Assembly: GCF_001870485.1 (NCBI RefSeq)
Contig: NZ_MDKE01000022.1
Coordinates: 186,001-250,000, forward strand
Source of the DNA: Oceanisphaera psychrotolerans
GTDB lineage: Bacteria; Pseudomonadota; Gammaproteobacteria; Enterobacterales; Aeromonadaceae
DNA: 64,000 bases
Reading direction: 5' to 3'
Made by a program: the position numbers and the translations under genes. Shown here one piece after another: positions 45,977 to 54,546 of this stretch; within the stretch, counting starts at the first letter, position 1; every line of letters starts with the position of its first letter. The notes beneath the pieces were generated by a model that was not told the DNA's origin, did not search any database, and saw only the letters and a list, made by a program, of their open reading frames with translations.

Positions 45977-47332
45977 ATGAAAGATTGGAAAATAGTTCAG
46001 CGATTTGAAGTGGTACCAGATCTGCCGGTCCTGGCTGAGGTGGATGTGCTGGTGATTGGTGGTGGTGCTGCCGGTGTGGCGGCGGCGGAAACCGCCGGAC
46101 GCATGGGCAAAAATACCTGGCTGATTGAAAAGTACGGTTTCTGTGGTGGCGCTGCGGTGGCCGGGCTGTCGGGCACCATCTGCGGCATGTACATGGCCAC
46201 CGACAACCCCGACTCCAAGCCGGAGCAGGTAGTGTTTGGTTTCACCGAACGTTTCCGTCAGGCATTGGCCGACAAGGGCGGGGTGACCGGGCCTCAGCGC
46301 TATGGCAAAACCTATACCGTGACCCATGATCCCCTGATGTGGAGTGAAGTGGCGGACAATTTTCTGGAGCAAGCCGGTGTAACCACGTTGTTCCATACCG
46401 CCGTTACCGGTGTGATTATGGATGGCGATGCTTTTAAAGGAGTGGTTATCGAGTCAAACGCCGGGCAAAGCGTGATCCTTGCCAGGATGATAGTGGACGC
46501 ATCCGGTGATGCCGCCCTTATTGCCCGGGCGGGGATGGATTACTACTTCGGTGCCGATGGCCGCATCCAGAATCCGACCATGTTCTTCCGCATCGCCGGT
46601 GTCGATATGGAAAAATACCTCGATTATTACGGTGATGACACCATCTGCCCGCCCAAGGTAACCGAGAATATCGTGCTGGCTAACCAGACGAATGATTATG
46701 ATCTCCCTCGTCATAAAATCTGGATGTTTCCGACCACCCGCCCGGGGGAACTGATGGTCAACGCCACGCGCCTGGCGGGTCAGGATGGGCGTATGCTGAA
46801 TGTGATCGATCCCAAGGACTTTACCGAAGCCGAAGTGTTCGGTCGCCGCCAGGTTCGCAGCTATGCCAGGTTCCTCAACAATTATGTGCCCGGCTGCGAA
46901 AACGCCTACGTGGTGGATACCGGCGTCGAGGTCGGCATTCGTCAGACCCGCTCCATCGTGGGTGTTGAAACGCTGAGCAATGACGACGTGGTGAATTGCC
47001 GCAAGCGGCCAGACAGCATTTGCCGTACTCCCTGGCCCATTGAGCTGCATTCCGGCGACAAGCCAAAGCTGCACTGGCTGCTCGATGATTACTATGACGT
47101 CCCCTTCAATACCCTGGTTCCCGTGGTGGGCGAAAACATCATTGTTGCCGGTCGCTGCCTCAGCGCCGAGCACGAGGCGCTTGCCTCCGCACGCGTGACC
47201 GCCCAATGTTTTGAGTATGGGCATGCGGCAGGCATTGCGGTGGTAAAGGCGATTGATGAGCAAACCCGTATTCGCGATCTCCCCGTTGATGAGATACGCA
47301 ACGTCATGATCGCCAATGGCAGTAAACTGTAA
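45977..47332 (+). CDS. FAD-dependent oxidoreductase (FAD_oxidored type)
   Basis: A 451-residue flavoprotein. The N-terminal FAD motif VDVLVIGGGAAGVAAAETAGRMG is at residues 24-46, and EKYGFCGGAAVAGLSGTICGMYMA is typical of the PF12831-like group. The C-terminal FAD segment VVGENIIVAGRCLSAEHEALASARVTAQC is also characteristic. This group has members acting on organic acids and amines, but few with known substrates. The gene heads a three-gene set with the enolase-superfamily enzyme (14 bases downstream) and the BCCT transporter, which suggests that it acts on the transported compound. The ATG at 45977 follows AAGGGGCTGCA. Confidence 0.85.
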   Translation: MKDWKIVQRFEVVPDLPVLAEVDVLVIGGGAAGVAAAETAGRMGKNTWLIEKYGFCGGAAVAGLSGTICGMYMATDNPDSKPEQVVFGFTERFRQALADKGGVTGPQRYGKTYTVTHDPLMWSEVADNFLEQAGVTTLFHTAVTGVIMDGDAFKGVVIESNAGQSVILARMIVDASGDAALIARAGMDYYFGADGRIQNPTMFFRIAGVDMEKYLDYYGDDTICPPKVTENIVLANQTNDYDLPRHKIWMFPTTRPGELMVNATRLAGQDGRMLNVIDPKDFTEAEVFGRRQVRSYARFLNNYVPGCENAYVVDTGVEVGIRQTRSIVGVETLSNDDVVNCRKRPDSICRTPWPIELHSGDKPKLHWLLDDYYDVPFNTLVPVVGENIIVAGRCLSAEHEALASARVTAQCFEYGHAAGIAVVKAIDEQTRIRDLPVDEIRNVMIANGSKL

Positions 47333-47346
47333 GCAGAGGAGTGGTC

Positions 47347-48471
47347 ATGAAAGAGTCCATTATCAAGCGTGTCGAGATATACGCCGTTGCGGATCACAGT
47401 GCGGCCCATTTGCCCTGGGCAGATAACCAGGAGCCGTTAATTCACACCAATAATATCGTGCGGCTGATCACCGAGGACGGCCTTGAAGGGGTGGGCGCCA
47501 CCATCAGCTACACGGAAAATGACTTTGACCGTTGTATTCTGGAAGCGATGCGTACCATAGTGCCGGGGCTGATTGGAAAAAATGCCCTGATGACCGAGGA
47601 AATTCATGGCTGGCTGATGAATCGCTGTTCCTGGGGCGGACTGGTCGCCAAATCACCTATTGATATTGCCGCCTGGGATATCAAGGGAAAAAAGGCCGGC
47701 ATGCCATTGTACATGATGCTGGGTGGTGCCCGTCACAAGATGCTCTCCTATGCGTCCACCCCCATGTTCGATACGGTGGAAGAATATTTTCCGTTTATCG
47801 ATGGCTGCATTGAACATGGTTTCAAGGCGATCAAGTTGCATTGTTACTGCGTGTATGAAAAAGACCTGAAATTGGTCAAGGCGGTCCAGGCTCGTTACAA
47901 AGACACAGGCATTGCATTAATGCTGGATACGGCCACTTTCTATAACCAGCAGGAAGCCTTAAAAATGGCCCGTTTGCTGGATGAATACGGCTGGGCATGG
48001 TATGAGGCCCCGGTGTCTGATTATGACTATGCGACCTATCAGCGCCTCGTGAAAGACACCAACCTGGAAATTTCCAGCCATGGCAATTGTCTGCTGACGC
48101 TACAGGAGGTGGCATATGCATTAGCCAATAATATGTGGTCCGATGTTCGTCAGGATGCGACGGTCTGCGGTGGCATCACGCCATTGAACAAGTGTTTTGC
48201 CCTTGCCGAAGCCCATGGAAAAAATCTTGAGATACAAAGCTGGGGCTACACTATCACCCAGGCGGCTAACCTGCATGTTGCACTGGCACATAATAATTGC
48301 CGCTTCTTCGAGCAGGCTTACCCATACGAAAACTTTGAGCTGGGTGCCAAGGACGTTATCCGTACAGACAAGGATGGGTTTGTGCATGCCCCGGAAAAAC
48401 CGGGCCTGGGTATTGACATGGACTGGGATGTCGTCCGGGGAAATGCGATAGGACATTATGCTTTCGAGTAA
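47347..48471 (+). CDS. Enolase-superfamily (mandelate racemase/muconate lactonizing type) enzyme
   Basis: A 374-residue barrel enzyme that should abstract a proton next to a carboxylate. Candidate residues are Lys in FKAIKLHCYC (KxH rather than KxK), metal ligands Asp in LMLDTATFY, Glu in WYEAPVSD and probably Asn in ISSHGN, and the Asp of RQDATVCGGITP. The place of the usual general-base His is occupied by QSWGYT. The set therefore differs from mandelate racemase and from the main acid-sugar dehydratases. Substrate unknown. It has a GAGGAG ribosome site before ATG 47347; a GTG at 47341 is an unlikely alternative. Confidence 0.85.
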   Translation: MKESIIKRVEIYAVADHSAAHLPWADNQEPLIHTNNIVRLITEDGLEGVGATISYTENDFDRCILEAMRTIVPGLIGKNALMTEEIHGWLMNRCSWGGLVAKSPIDIAAWDIKGKKAGMPLYMMLGGARHKMLSYASTPMFDTVEEYFPFIDGCIEHGFKAIKLHCYCVYEKDLKLVKAVQARYKDTGIALMLDTATFYNQQEALKMARLLDEYGWAWYEAPVSDYDYATYQRLVKDTNLEISSHGNCLLTLQEVAYALANNMWSDVRQDATVCGGITPLNKCFALAEAHGKNLEIQSWGYTITQAANLHVALAHNNCRFFEQAYPYENFELGAKDVIRTDKDGFVHAPEKPGLGIDMDWDVVRGNAIGHYAFE

Positions 48472-48636
48472 TTAATAAAACATCTTGGATAAGTAATTGG
48501 ATCTATCCCGAAACAATGTGGAAGTGACTTTATATTAACCCGCCTTGAATGTGGAATTTAATAGGGTAATGTCAATATTCTTAAATGATATTGCCACTCC
48601 TGTTTACTGTGCGGGCTAATAATCAATGGGACAAAT

Positions 48637-50262
48637 ATGATGAAAAATACAATGGGAAAAAGTAACTTTGACCGAGTTACTATTACTATCTCGTTGGTTA
48701 TTGTGTCAGCAATATCCATGTTCTTCTTGGTCAATCCAGAGCAGGCAATAAAGGTCGCCGGTGATATATTCACCTTAATTGCCTATAACTTTGGTACGCC
48801 CATTCTCTGGTTTGCCTTTGGGTTGGTTATTCTGGCGGCCTTTTTTATATTCAGCAAATATGGCCATATCCGGATGGGGAACGAGAAGCCTGAGTTTTCG
48901 ACCTTCTCCTATATTGCCATGATGGCGCTGGCGGGCGTGGGCTCGGGCACAGTCTACTGGGCGTTTCTCGAATGGTCTTATTATATCAAGACGCCACCGT
49001 TTGCGATTGAGGCCGGGTCGGTGACGGCTTCCGAGTGGGCGGTGACCTACAGCCTTCACCACTGGGGCATCATTGCCTGGGCGATCTATGCCATTACCGC
49101 GATTCCGGTCATGTATTCCTTCTATATCAGGAAAAATGGATCACTAAAAATCAGCGATATTGTCATGGCGATGATAAAAAACAAAACAATAGCCAGGGTT
49201 ATTGGGCGGGTGATTGACGTTATGTATCCCATTGCGCTGATTTTTGGGTTGCTTATCGTGCTGTCGCTCGGAGTACCCATCATTTCGGCCGCAGTATCAC
49301 TGCTTTTGGGGATTGAAAACACCTTATTCCTGAAGCTGTTGATGCTTGCCATTGTCGCCGTGATCCTAGCCACCAGCTCGTTCTTTGGCATTGAGAAAGG
49401 CATGCAGAAAATAAGCGAAAATGGCACCTACTTTGTTATCGCTCTGGTTCTGTATATCCTGATCCTGGGACCAACCCAGTTCATTGTTGAAAATACCAGC
49501 TCCTCCATTGCCCTTTGGGCACAGAACTTCATTATGATGAGCCTGTATACGGATGCCATCAACGAAGCCAAGTTTCCCCAGTCCTGGACGGCCTACTTTT
49601 GGGCGTACTGGATGATCTACATTCCGCTGATGTGTGTGTTTGTCACCAAGGTATCCAGAGGGCGAACCATTCGTGAAGTTGTAGCTTGCATGATTGGGGG
49701 CGGTACTGCAGGTATTGCGGCCCTGTTCTCAATTGTTGGCTCCTTCATGATGAAAACGGAGCTCGACGGTAAGGTGAATATCAGCCAGATGGTGGCTGAC
49801 GGGCAGGCCAGCGAAGCGATTGTAAGCGCGCTTGAGACATTACCGTTGTCTTCCGTCATCCTGGTGGTATTCATCATTGCCACTTTCCTGCTGCTGGTAA
49901 CGACCCTGGACGGTTCAGTGTTTACCGTTGCCTGTAACACCCAGGATGAGCTGGATGAAAACAGCAACCCGTCGACCTATCTGAAGATGTTCTGGTGCCT
50001 GGTGATTGTGGCATTGCCAGCCATTTTCATTATTGTTGATGCTCCGGTGCAGTCCATGCAGTCGGCGATTCTGATATTTGCGTTGCCCATTCTGCTGCTG
50101 ACGTCGTATATGCTGTATAAAACCATCGGCTATATGCGTGAAGATTATTCGCATCTCAATGTAATGGAAATTCAGGGCATGCATAGCATCGTACCTGAAG
50201 CCGATGAAGCTAATATCACGTCAAATCCTCTTGGTGATGTTGTAACAGAAAGCAAGCCCTAG
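48637..50262 (+). CDS. BCCT-family betaine/carnitine transporter
   Basis: A 541-residue protein with 12 predicted helices. MMALAGVGSGTVYWAFLEWSYYIKTPPF corresponds to the helix 3 glycine-rich segment, and WAYWMIYIPLMCVFVTKVSRGRTIRE to helix 8. In the latter, the BetP residues Trp373 and Trp377 appear as Tyr while Trp374 is kept. Together with the EWSYYIKTPPF segment this looks closer to CaiT-type members than to BetP; that comparison is from memory. It probably imports a quaternary ammonium or sulfonium compound used by the two enzymes upstream. The gap from the enolase gene is 165 bases, so it may have its own promoter. A terminator follows. Confidence 0.93.
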   Translation: MMKNTMGKSNFDRVTITISLVIVSAISMFFLVNPEQAIKVAGDIFTLIAYNFGTPILWFAFGLVILAAFFIFSKYGHIRMGNEKPEFSTFSYIAMMALAGVGSGTVYWAFLEWSYYIKTPPFAIEAGSVTASEWAVTYSLHHWGIIAWAIYAITAIPVMYSFYIRKNGSLKISDIVMAMIKNKTIARVIGRVIDVMYPIALIFGLLIVLSLGVPIISAAVSLLLGIENTLFLKLLMLAIVAVILATSSFFGIEKGMQKISENGTYFVIALVLYILILGPTQFIVENTSSSIALWAQNFIMMSLYTDAINEAKFPQSWTAYFWAYWMIYIPLMCVFVTKVSRGRTIREVVACMIGGGTAGIAALFSIVGSFMMKTELDGKVNISQMVADGQASEAIVSALETLPLSSVILVVFIIATFLLLVTTLDGSVFTVACNTQDELDENSNPSTYLKMFWCLVIVALPAIFIIVDAPVQSMQSAILIFALPILLLTSYMLYKTIGYMREDYSHLNVMEIQGMHSIVPEADEANITSNPLGDVVTESKP

Positions 50263-50308
50263 GCAGAGCAGATAATCAGTATGCTGGCCACTTTTTGACC
50301 AATAATTA

Positions 50309-50334
50309 AATCCCCGCTCTTGCGGGGATTTTTA
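50309..50334 (+). terminator. Intrinsic terminator after the BCCT gene
   Basis: TCCCCGC (50311-50317) pairs with GCGGGGA (50322-50328) around a four-base loop, followed by TTTTT. It lies about 50 bases after the BCCT stop and closes the oxidoreductase-enolase-transporter unit. Confidence 0.85.
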
Positions 50335-50642
50335 TGTGTGAGCAGGAAATATTTTCCATACTGCCAGCAGAGTGACTGAATATTGATCCGGCACCGCCGA
50401 TTATTGAAAAAAGAATCCGCGATTACCTGCATGACGATAGGGTATTTGAATACAGGTGGAACTACCTCAAATCCGGTGACTATAAGCTCAGATTGACGTT
50501 GGAACGAAAAAACGATTCCAATCAGGCACAAGCCCTCGCCGGATTGCCAATAGCCCGGTCGAAGGCCGGGTCGCTCGAGTCTCGCTGCCTCGTCGGTTGG
50601 CAGGCCCCACGCAGCGGATCACTATCAGTCAGAAGGGGTCGG
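50335..50642. other. Intergenic stretch without recognisable features
   Basis: About 308 bases between the BCCT terminator and the lipoprotein stop. A small GC-rich hairpin is possible at AGCCCGGTCGAAGGCCGGGTC near 50550. I see no credible gene, RNA or full repeat copy. Confidence 0.5.
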
Positions 50643-51053
50643 TTACTGTACCCGAGCCATTTCCTCCGAATTTGAAGCCAACAGGGAATGTAGCTGCTGC
50701 TCGTTGTCGAGGGACTCGACCAGTACCATATCCTGCTGCCAGTCGATACGCTGGCCGGTGTTGGCATAGAGGCTGTCGTTCAGGCTGTCGGGAGTGACAT
50801 TCGGTTGCAGGTCGGCACGGCGGCCGCCGGGCAGGTAGATGGCGCCGGTAGCAAAGTCGACCGCAAAGGCGATGACGCCGGGCACGACAAAGAACAGCAG
50901 ACCCACGCCGTTGGCGATGGCCACCACCGGGTCGATGCGGCCGCTGATCTGGCCTTTGCGCTCGGGATAGAAAACGGTACCGCAGGCGGCCAGTTGCGTG
51001 GTGAGGGTACCGGCCAGTACCAGCGCCAAATAATTTCGTTTGAATCCTGTCAT
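50643..51053 (-). CDS. Small lipoprotein of unknown function
   Basis: A 136-residue protein with a signal peptide and lipobox (TQLAACGTVFYPERKG), so the mature protein starts at Cys24. A hydrophobic middle (VVAIANGVGLLFFVVPGVIAFAVDFATGAIYLPGG) may be a second membrane-inserting hairpin. The CGT-xx-PER-G and IYLPGG elements recur in small proteobacterial lipoproteins of unknown role. It is a single-gene unit upstream of the tRNA on the same strand, separated by the tRNA terminator. Confidence 0.75.
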   Translation of the reverse strand: MTGFKRNYLALVLAGTLTTQLAACGTVFYPERKGQISGRIDPVVAIANGVGLLFFVVPGVIAFAVDFATGAIYLPGGRRADLQPNVTPDSLNDSLYANTGQRIDWQQDMVLVESLDNEQQLHSLLASNSEEMARVQ

Positions 51054-51172
51054 CGCATCTTCTCCGCATAGGTTTACACCCCGACAGTGTACTCTATAAC
51101 GGTACTGCCTGAATCCTATTTGAAGGCGTCGTGACAGAGGCTGGCGCTGGCGGCAGGTAAATGGCGGGCAAT

Positions 51173-51203
51173 AAAAAACCCACCGGTTAAGGTGGGTTTT
51201 TCA
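51173..51203 (-). terminator. Intrinsic terminator of the tRNA-Pro gene
   Basis: On the minus strand AAAAACCCACC-TTAACC-GGTGGGTTTTTT, a seven-base GC-rich stem with a T-run, lies nine bases after the CCA end. It could also work in the plus direction, as A-runs and T-runs flank both sides. Confidence 0.85.
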
Positions 51204-51211
51204 GGATGATT

Positions 51212-51288
51212 TGGTCGGCGTGAGAGGATTTGAACCTCCGACCCCTGACACCCCATGACAGTGCGCTACCAAGCTGCGCTACACGCCG
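51212..51288 (-). tRNA. proL: tRNA-Pro (anticodon GGG)
   Basis: 77 bases. The acceptor CGGCGTG pairs with CACGCCG, the D-stem is GCGC/GCGC with loop AGCTTGGTA, the anticodon loop ATGGGGT gives GGG, the T-arm is GGAGG-TTCAAAT-CCTCT, and CCA is encoded. The T-T mismatch in the anticodon stem (CTGTC/GTCAG) also occurs in E. coli proL. A sigma70-like promoter and a terminator flank it, so it is a single-gene unit. Confidence 0.97.
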
Positions 51289-51312
51289 ACATCGTCGTTT
51301 CGACGGGGACGG

Positions 51313-51341
51313 ATGTTAGATAATGTTGTCGGTACTGTCAA
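51313..51341 (-). promoter_or_regulatory. Sigma70 promoter of the tRNA-Pro gene
   Basis: On the minus strand TTGACA (51341-51336), a 17-base spacer, then TAACAT (51318-51313), followed by the GC-rich discriminator CCGTCCCC typical of stringently controlled stable RNA promoters. The tRNA begins about 24 bases downstream of the -10. Confidence 0.8.
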
Positions 51342-51601
51342 GGCAGAACCTCGGCGGGCAGGTGCGTTTGCCTGCTATTTGATCACCTGGGTGTCGATGC
51401 CGGCAGCAGAACGATGCCAGGCAGCATGATGCACTCGCTTTCAGCTAGCGCCTGCGGCACCCTGATTGATGCCGGATGACGTTTTTAATCAATCGTTTAT
51501 TGATTATCACGTCATGCCTTCGGCGGCCAACAGGGCTATAATGGCAAATCCTGACTGTGGCCGATGGCGCGGTCCGGCGACTTACTTCAAGGAGATCAGT
51601 A

Positions 51602-51952
51602 ATGGCAGAAGAAACCATTTTCAGCAAAATCATCCGCAAGGAAATTCCCGCCGATATCCTGTACCAGGACGATTTGGTCACGGCCTTCCGCGATATTTCA
51701 CCCAAGGCGCCGACCCACGTTCTTATCGTGCCCAATGTGCTGATCCCCACCGTGAACGAGGTGGAAGCCGAGCACGAGCAGGCTCTGGGCCGCCTGTTTA
51801 CCGTGGCGCGCAAGCTGGCGGCCGAGGCGGGACTGAGCGACGATGGCTATCGCCTGATCGTGAACTGTAACCGTCACGGTGGTCAGGAGGTATACCACAT
51901 TCACATGCATCTGCTGGGCGGCCGTCCGCTGGGCCCGATGTTGGCGCACTGA
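51602..51952 (+). CDS. hinT: HIT-family purine nucleoside phosphoramidase HinT
   Basis: A 116-residue histidine-triad protein. [20 protein letters not shown] at the start and the triad [13 protein letters not shown] near the C-terminus fit HinT. It hydrolyses AMP-lysine and related phosphoramidates. The ATG at 51602 follows AAGGAGATCAGTA. It heads hinT-lpoB-thiK-nagZ, the same order as in enterobacteria apart from the missing ycfL. Confidence 0.96.
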   Translation: MAEETIFSKIIRKEIPADILYQDDLVTAFRDISPKAPTHVLIVPNVLIPTVNEVEAEHEQALGRLFTVARKLAAEAGLSDDGYRLIVNCNRHGGQEVYHIHMHLLGGRPLGPMLAH

Positions 51953-51964
51953 GGAGACATGATG

Positions 51965-52579
51965 ATGCTGTATCGTGTAGCGCTGGTACTGGCGGCGGGG
52001 GTGGCACTCACCGCGTGTAGCCTGCCCAATCCCTATTCATCGCGGCCGGCACCGGTCAGGCCGGTCACGCCCGGACCGGTGCAGCCGGGCACGCCGGTGA
52101 CCCCGGTCACGCCACCGGCCCCGCAACTGCCGGTGATCGATTTGCCCTCGGCCCCGGAGGCTCCGTTGCCCGAGGTGCGCAGCGTCGACCTGGAGCGACT
52201 GGTCGACAACCTGGCTGGCAGCCTCAAGCGCAACGCCGCCATCAACGAGGTACAGGGGCCCGTGCTGCTGGATGATATCAGCAACCAGGCCGGCAGCCCG
52301 GTGGATACCCAGGGCCTGACCGAGCGGCTGCGCGCCAACCTGAGTGGCAGCCTGAGCTTTGCCGACGGTGCCAGGGTCAGCAGCCTGCGTCAGCAACTGG
52401 CTTACCAGGATGGCCGGGCCGACATGGCGGCACTGGTACGGCTGGGCAAACAGAGCGGGGCCGATTATCTGCTGTCGACCACCCTGACTCGCAACGGCGA
52501 CAGCATGATCCTGCAGGGGCAGCTGATGGAGCTGAGCAGTGGCGAGGTGCTCTGGTCCGATCGCGTGAGTGGACGCTGA
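51965..52579 (+). CDS. lpoB: LpoB, outer-membrane lipoprotein activator of PBP1B
   Basis: A lipoprotein of about 204 residues with lipobox VALTAC, a long Pro/Val/Thr-rich linker (about residues 25-70) and a TolB-N-like globular domain (SVDLERLVDNLAGSLKRNAAI through SGADYLLSTTLTRNGDSM and SGEVLWSDRVSG). The linker lets it reach PBP1B through the peptidoglycan. Three ATG codons in a row (51959, 51962, 51965) are possible starts; the third is best spaced from GAGGAG at 51951. Synteny between hinT and thiK supports the name. Confidence 0.9.
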   Translation: MLYRVALVLAAGVALTACSLPNPYSSRPAPVRPVTPGPVQPGTPVTPVTPPAPQLPVIDLPSAPEAPLPEVRSVDLERLVDNLAGSLKRNAAINEVQGPVLLDDISNQAGSPVDTQGLTERLRANLSGSLSFADGARVSSLRQQLAYQDGRADMAALVRLGKQSGADYLLSTTLTRNGDSMILQGQLMELSSGEVLWSDRVSGR

Positions 52580-53396
52580 CCGGCTGCTGCCGGCCTTGCT
52601 GCCCCGCCGGTGGCAGGGGCAGCTGACGCCACTGGCGGGGGGCTATACCAACCGCTGCTGGCGACTCGATACGGTAGAGGGGGCCTACTGGCTCAGGCTG
52701 GGCTGCGAGGCCCCGGCGAGCCTGGGCATAGACCGACGGCGTGAACTGCGGGCCCACCAAGCCGCCGCCGAGGCGGGGCTGGCTCCGGCGATCCGTTATG
52801 CCCGACCCGAGTGTGGCCTGTTGATCCTGGACTGGCTGGATGAGCCCGACTGGTGTGGGCGCGAGCCTGACTTGCCGCTGCTGATGAGCCGGGTCGCCCG
52901 GCTGCACCGCATCGAGTCTGACCTGCCACTGCTGGATCTGGCGGCCCAGGCGGACCATTACCTGCGGCAACTGGCGCCGCTGGCGGCCGAACTGGCGGCC
53001 TTCGTTCCCCGTTTTGTTTCACCCTTGCTCAACCCGGCCTTTACCCCGGTGTTCTGCCATCACGATCTCAACGCCGCCAACCTGCTGGGCGAACGGCCCT
53101 GGCTGCTGGACTGGGAATATGCGGCCCGGGGCGATGCGGCCTTCGAGCTGGCGGTGATGGCCGACAGCTTCGGGCTGACCCCCACGCAGGAACGCGCGCT
53201 GCTGGCGGCCTATGCTGATGCCGGCGGTCTCCTCGACTGGCGTCGTTTTCAGGCGCGCCGGCCTTGGGTACAATGGCTGACTGTGCTGTGGGCGGCGCTG
53301 CAGTATCGGCGCGACCCGGCCCCGCGCTATCTTGAGCTGCAACGCCAGGCGCTGGCGCGGTTGCGGCAGACACTAACATCTATCGAGTCGAACTGA
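52569..53396 (+). CDS. thiK: Thiamine kinase-like phosphotransferase
   Basis: A 275-residue choline/aminoglycoside kinase-fold protein. The N-lobe contains PLAGGYTNRCWRLDT. The catalytic loop is CHHDLNAANLL (HxDxxxxN) near residue 160 and the metal-binding segment is LLDWEYAARGDAAFELA near 175. In E. coli ThiK phosphorylates thiamine for salvage. It starts at a GTG inside the end of lpoB (11-base overlap). Sequence alone leaves open a choline or other kinase; synteny favours ThiK. Confidence 0.82.
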   Translation: MDADRLLPALLPRRWQGQLTPLAGGYTNRCWRLDTVEGAYWLRLGCEAPASLGIDRRRELRAHQAAAEAGLAPAIRYARPECGLLILDWLDEPDWCGREPDLPLLMSRVARLHRIESDLPLLDLAAQADHYLRQLAPLAAELAAFVPRFVSPLLNPAFTPVFCHHDLNAANLLGERPWLLDWEYAARGDAAFELAVMADSFGLTPTQERALLAAYADAGGLLDWRRFQARRPWVQWLTVLWAALQYRRDPAPRYLELQRQALARLRQTLTSIESN

Positions 53397-53423
53397 CCGC
53401 CGGTGAGCGGTAACGGAGTAGTA

Positions 53424-54428
53424 ATGGGCCCCTTTATTCTTGATGTGCAGGGTTGTGAGCTGGATGCGGAAGAGCGGGAACTGCTGGCGCACCCGGCGGT
53501 GGGCGGGGTCATCTTTTTCCGTCGCAACTATCACGACCGGGCGCAGCTCGGCGCCCTGGTCAAGGCCATCCGCGCGGTCAAACCCGGGCTGCTGCTGACA
53601 GTGGATCACGAAGGTGGTCGGGTGCAGCGTTTTCGCGACGGTTTCTTTCCGCTGCCGGCCCCGGGCAGCCTGGCGGCGCTGGACCGTCCGGATAAACTCG
53701 CCCTGCTGGAAGACGCCGGCTGGATGATGGCGGCCGAGCTGCTGGCCCACGACATCGATCTGAGCTTTGCACCGGTGCTCGATCTGGAACGGGGCAGCGA
53801 GGTGATTGGCGATCGCAGCTTCGGTACCGATCCCGAGCCGGTCATCGCGCATGCCAGTGCCTACATCAGGGGCATGCACGGTGCCGGCATGGCGGCGGTG
53901 GCCAAGCATTTTCCCGGCCACGGCAGCGTGCGCGCCGACTCCCACAAGGAGAGCCCGGTCGACCCGCGTGATTATGCCGATATCGAGCAGGCCGACATGG
54001 TGCCGTTTCGGGCGCTGATTGCCGCCGGGCTGGTGCAGGGCATGATGCCGGCCCACGTCATTTACTCGGCGGTGGATCCGCATCCGGCCGGGTTTTCGGC
54101 GTTCTGGCTGAAACAGGTGCTGCGCCAGCAACTCGGTTTCACCGGCCTGATTTTCAGCGACGATCTGACCATGGAAGGCGCAGCCGTGGCGGGGGGCTAC
54201 GCCGAGCGGGCCCACAGCGCCCTGCAGGCGGGGTGCGATCTGTTGCTGGCCTGCAATCACCGGGCCGGCGCGGTCGAGATCATCGACCGGTTGCCCCACG
54301 ATCTGCAGCGGGATCTGTCTGCCCTGCGCAAGCGCCCTCAGTCTGCGCAGGGGGCCGCCGCCAGTCAGCTGTACGGCAGCCGCCGCTGGCGCGATGCGAG
54401 CGAACGACTGCGCCGGCTGGAAGGCTGA
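53424..54428 (+). CDS. nagZ: Beta-N-acetylhexosaminidase NagZ
   Basis: A 334-residue cytoplasmic GH3 enzyme for peptidoglycan recycling, releasing GlcNAc from GlcNAc-anhydroMurNAc peptides. VDHEGGRVQRFR near residue 60, AKHFPGHGSVRADSHKE near 160 (holding the Asp-His acid/base dyad) and LIFSDDLTMEGA near 245 (nucleophile Asp) are all present. The ATG at 53424 has GGAGTAGTA upstream; an in-frame GTG at 53403 is less likely. It follows thiK by 27 bases. Confidence 0.96.
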   Translation: MGPFILDVQGCELDAEERELLAHPAVGGVIFFRRNYHDRAQLGALVKAIRAVKPGLLLTVDHEGGRVQRFRDGFFPLPAPGSLAALDRPDKLALLEDAGWMMAAELLAHDIDLSFAPVLDLERGSEVIGDRSFGTDPEPVIAHASAYIRGMHGAGMAAVAKHFPGHGSVRADSHKESPVDPRDYADIEQADMVPFRALIAAGLVQGMMPAHVIYSAVDPHPAGFSAFWLKQVLRQQLGFTGLIFSDDLTMEGAAVAGGYAERAHSALQAGCDLLLACNHRAGAVEIIDRLPHDLQRDLSALRKRPQSAQGAAASQLYGSRRWRDASERLRRLEG

Positions 54429-54445
54429 GCGAAGCGCGATATACT

Positions 54446-54473
54446 GCCAGGGCCGCCCGCGGGCGGCCCTGGC
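54446..54473. other. Perfect 28-base GC palindrome after nagZ
   Basis: GCCAGGGCCGCCCG and its exact complement CGGGCGGCCCTGGC abut with no loop. It is 17 bases after the nagZ stop, with no T-run. It can form a strong hairpin that could shield the 3' end of the nagZ message or act in termination of the factor-dependent kind. Confidence 0.7.
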
Positions 54474-54546
54474 AAGAATCTGCGGCTATGGCGGCTTAAC
54501 ACCGTCCCCATAGCCACAGGTTTTTTTACATTAATGGAGGTCAAGC

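Noticed and set aside
50493-50675. A 60-residue open frame before the lipoprotein gene
   Set aside because: It has a weak start, runs into the opposite-strand lipoprotein gene and has no recognisable features.
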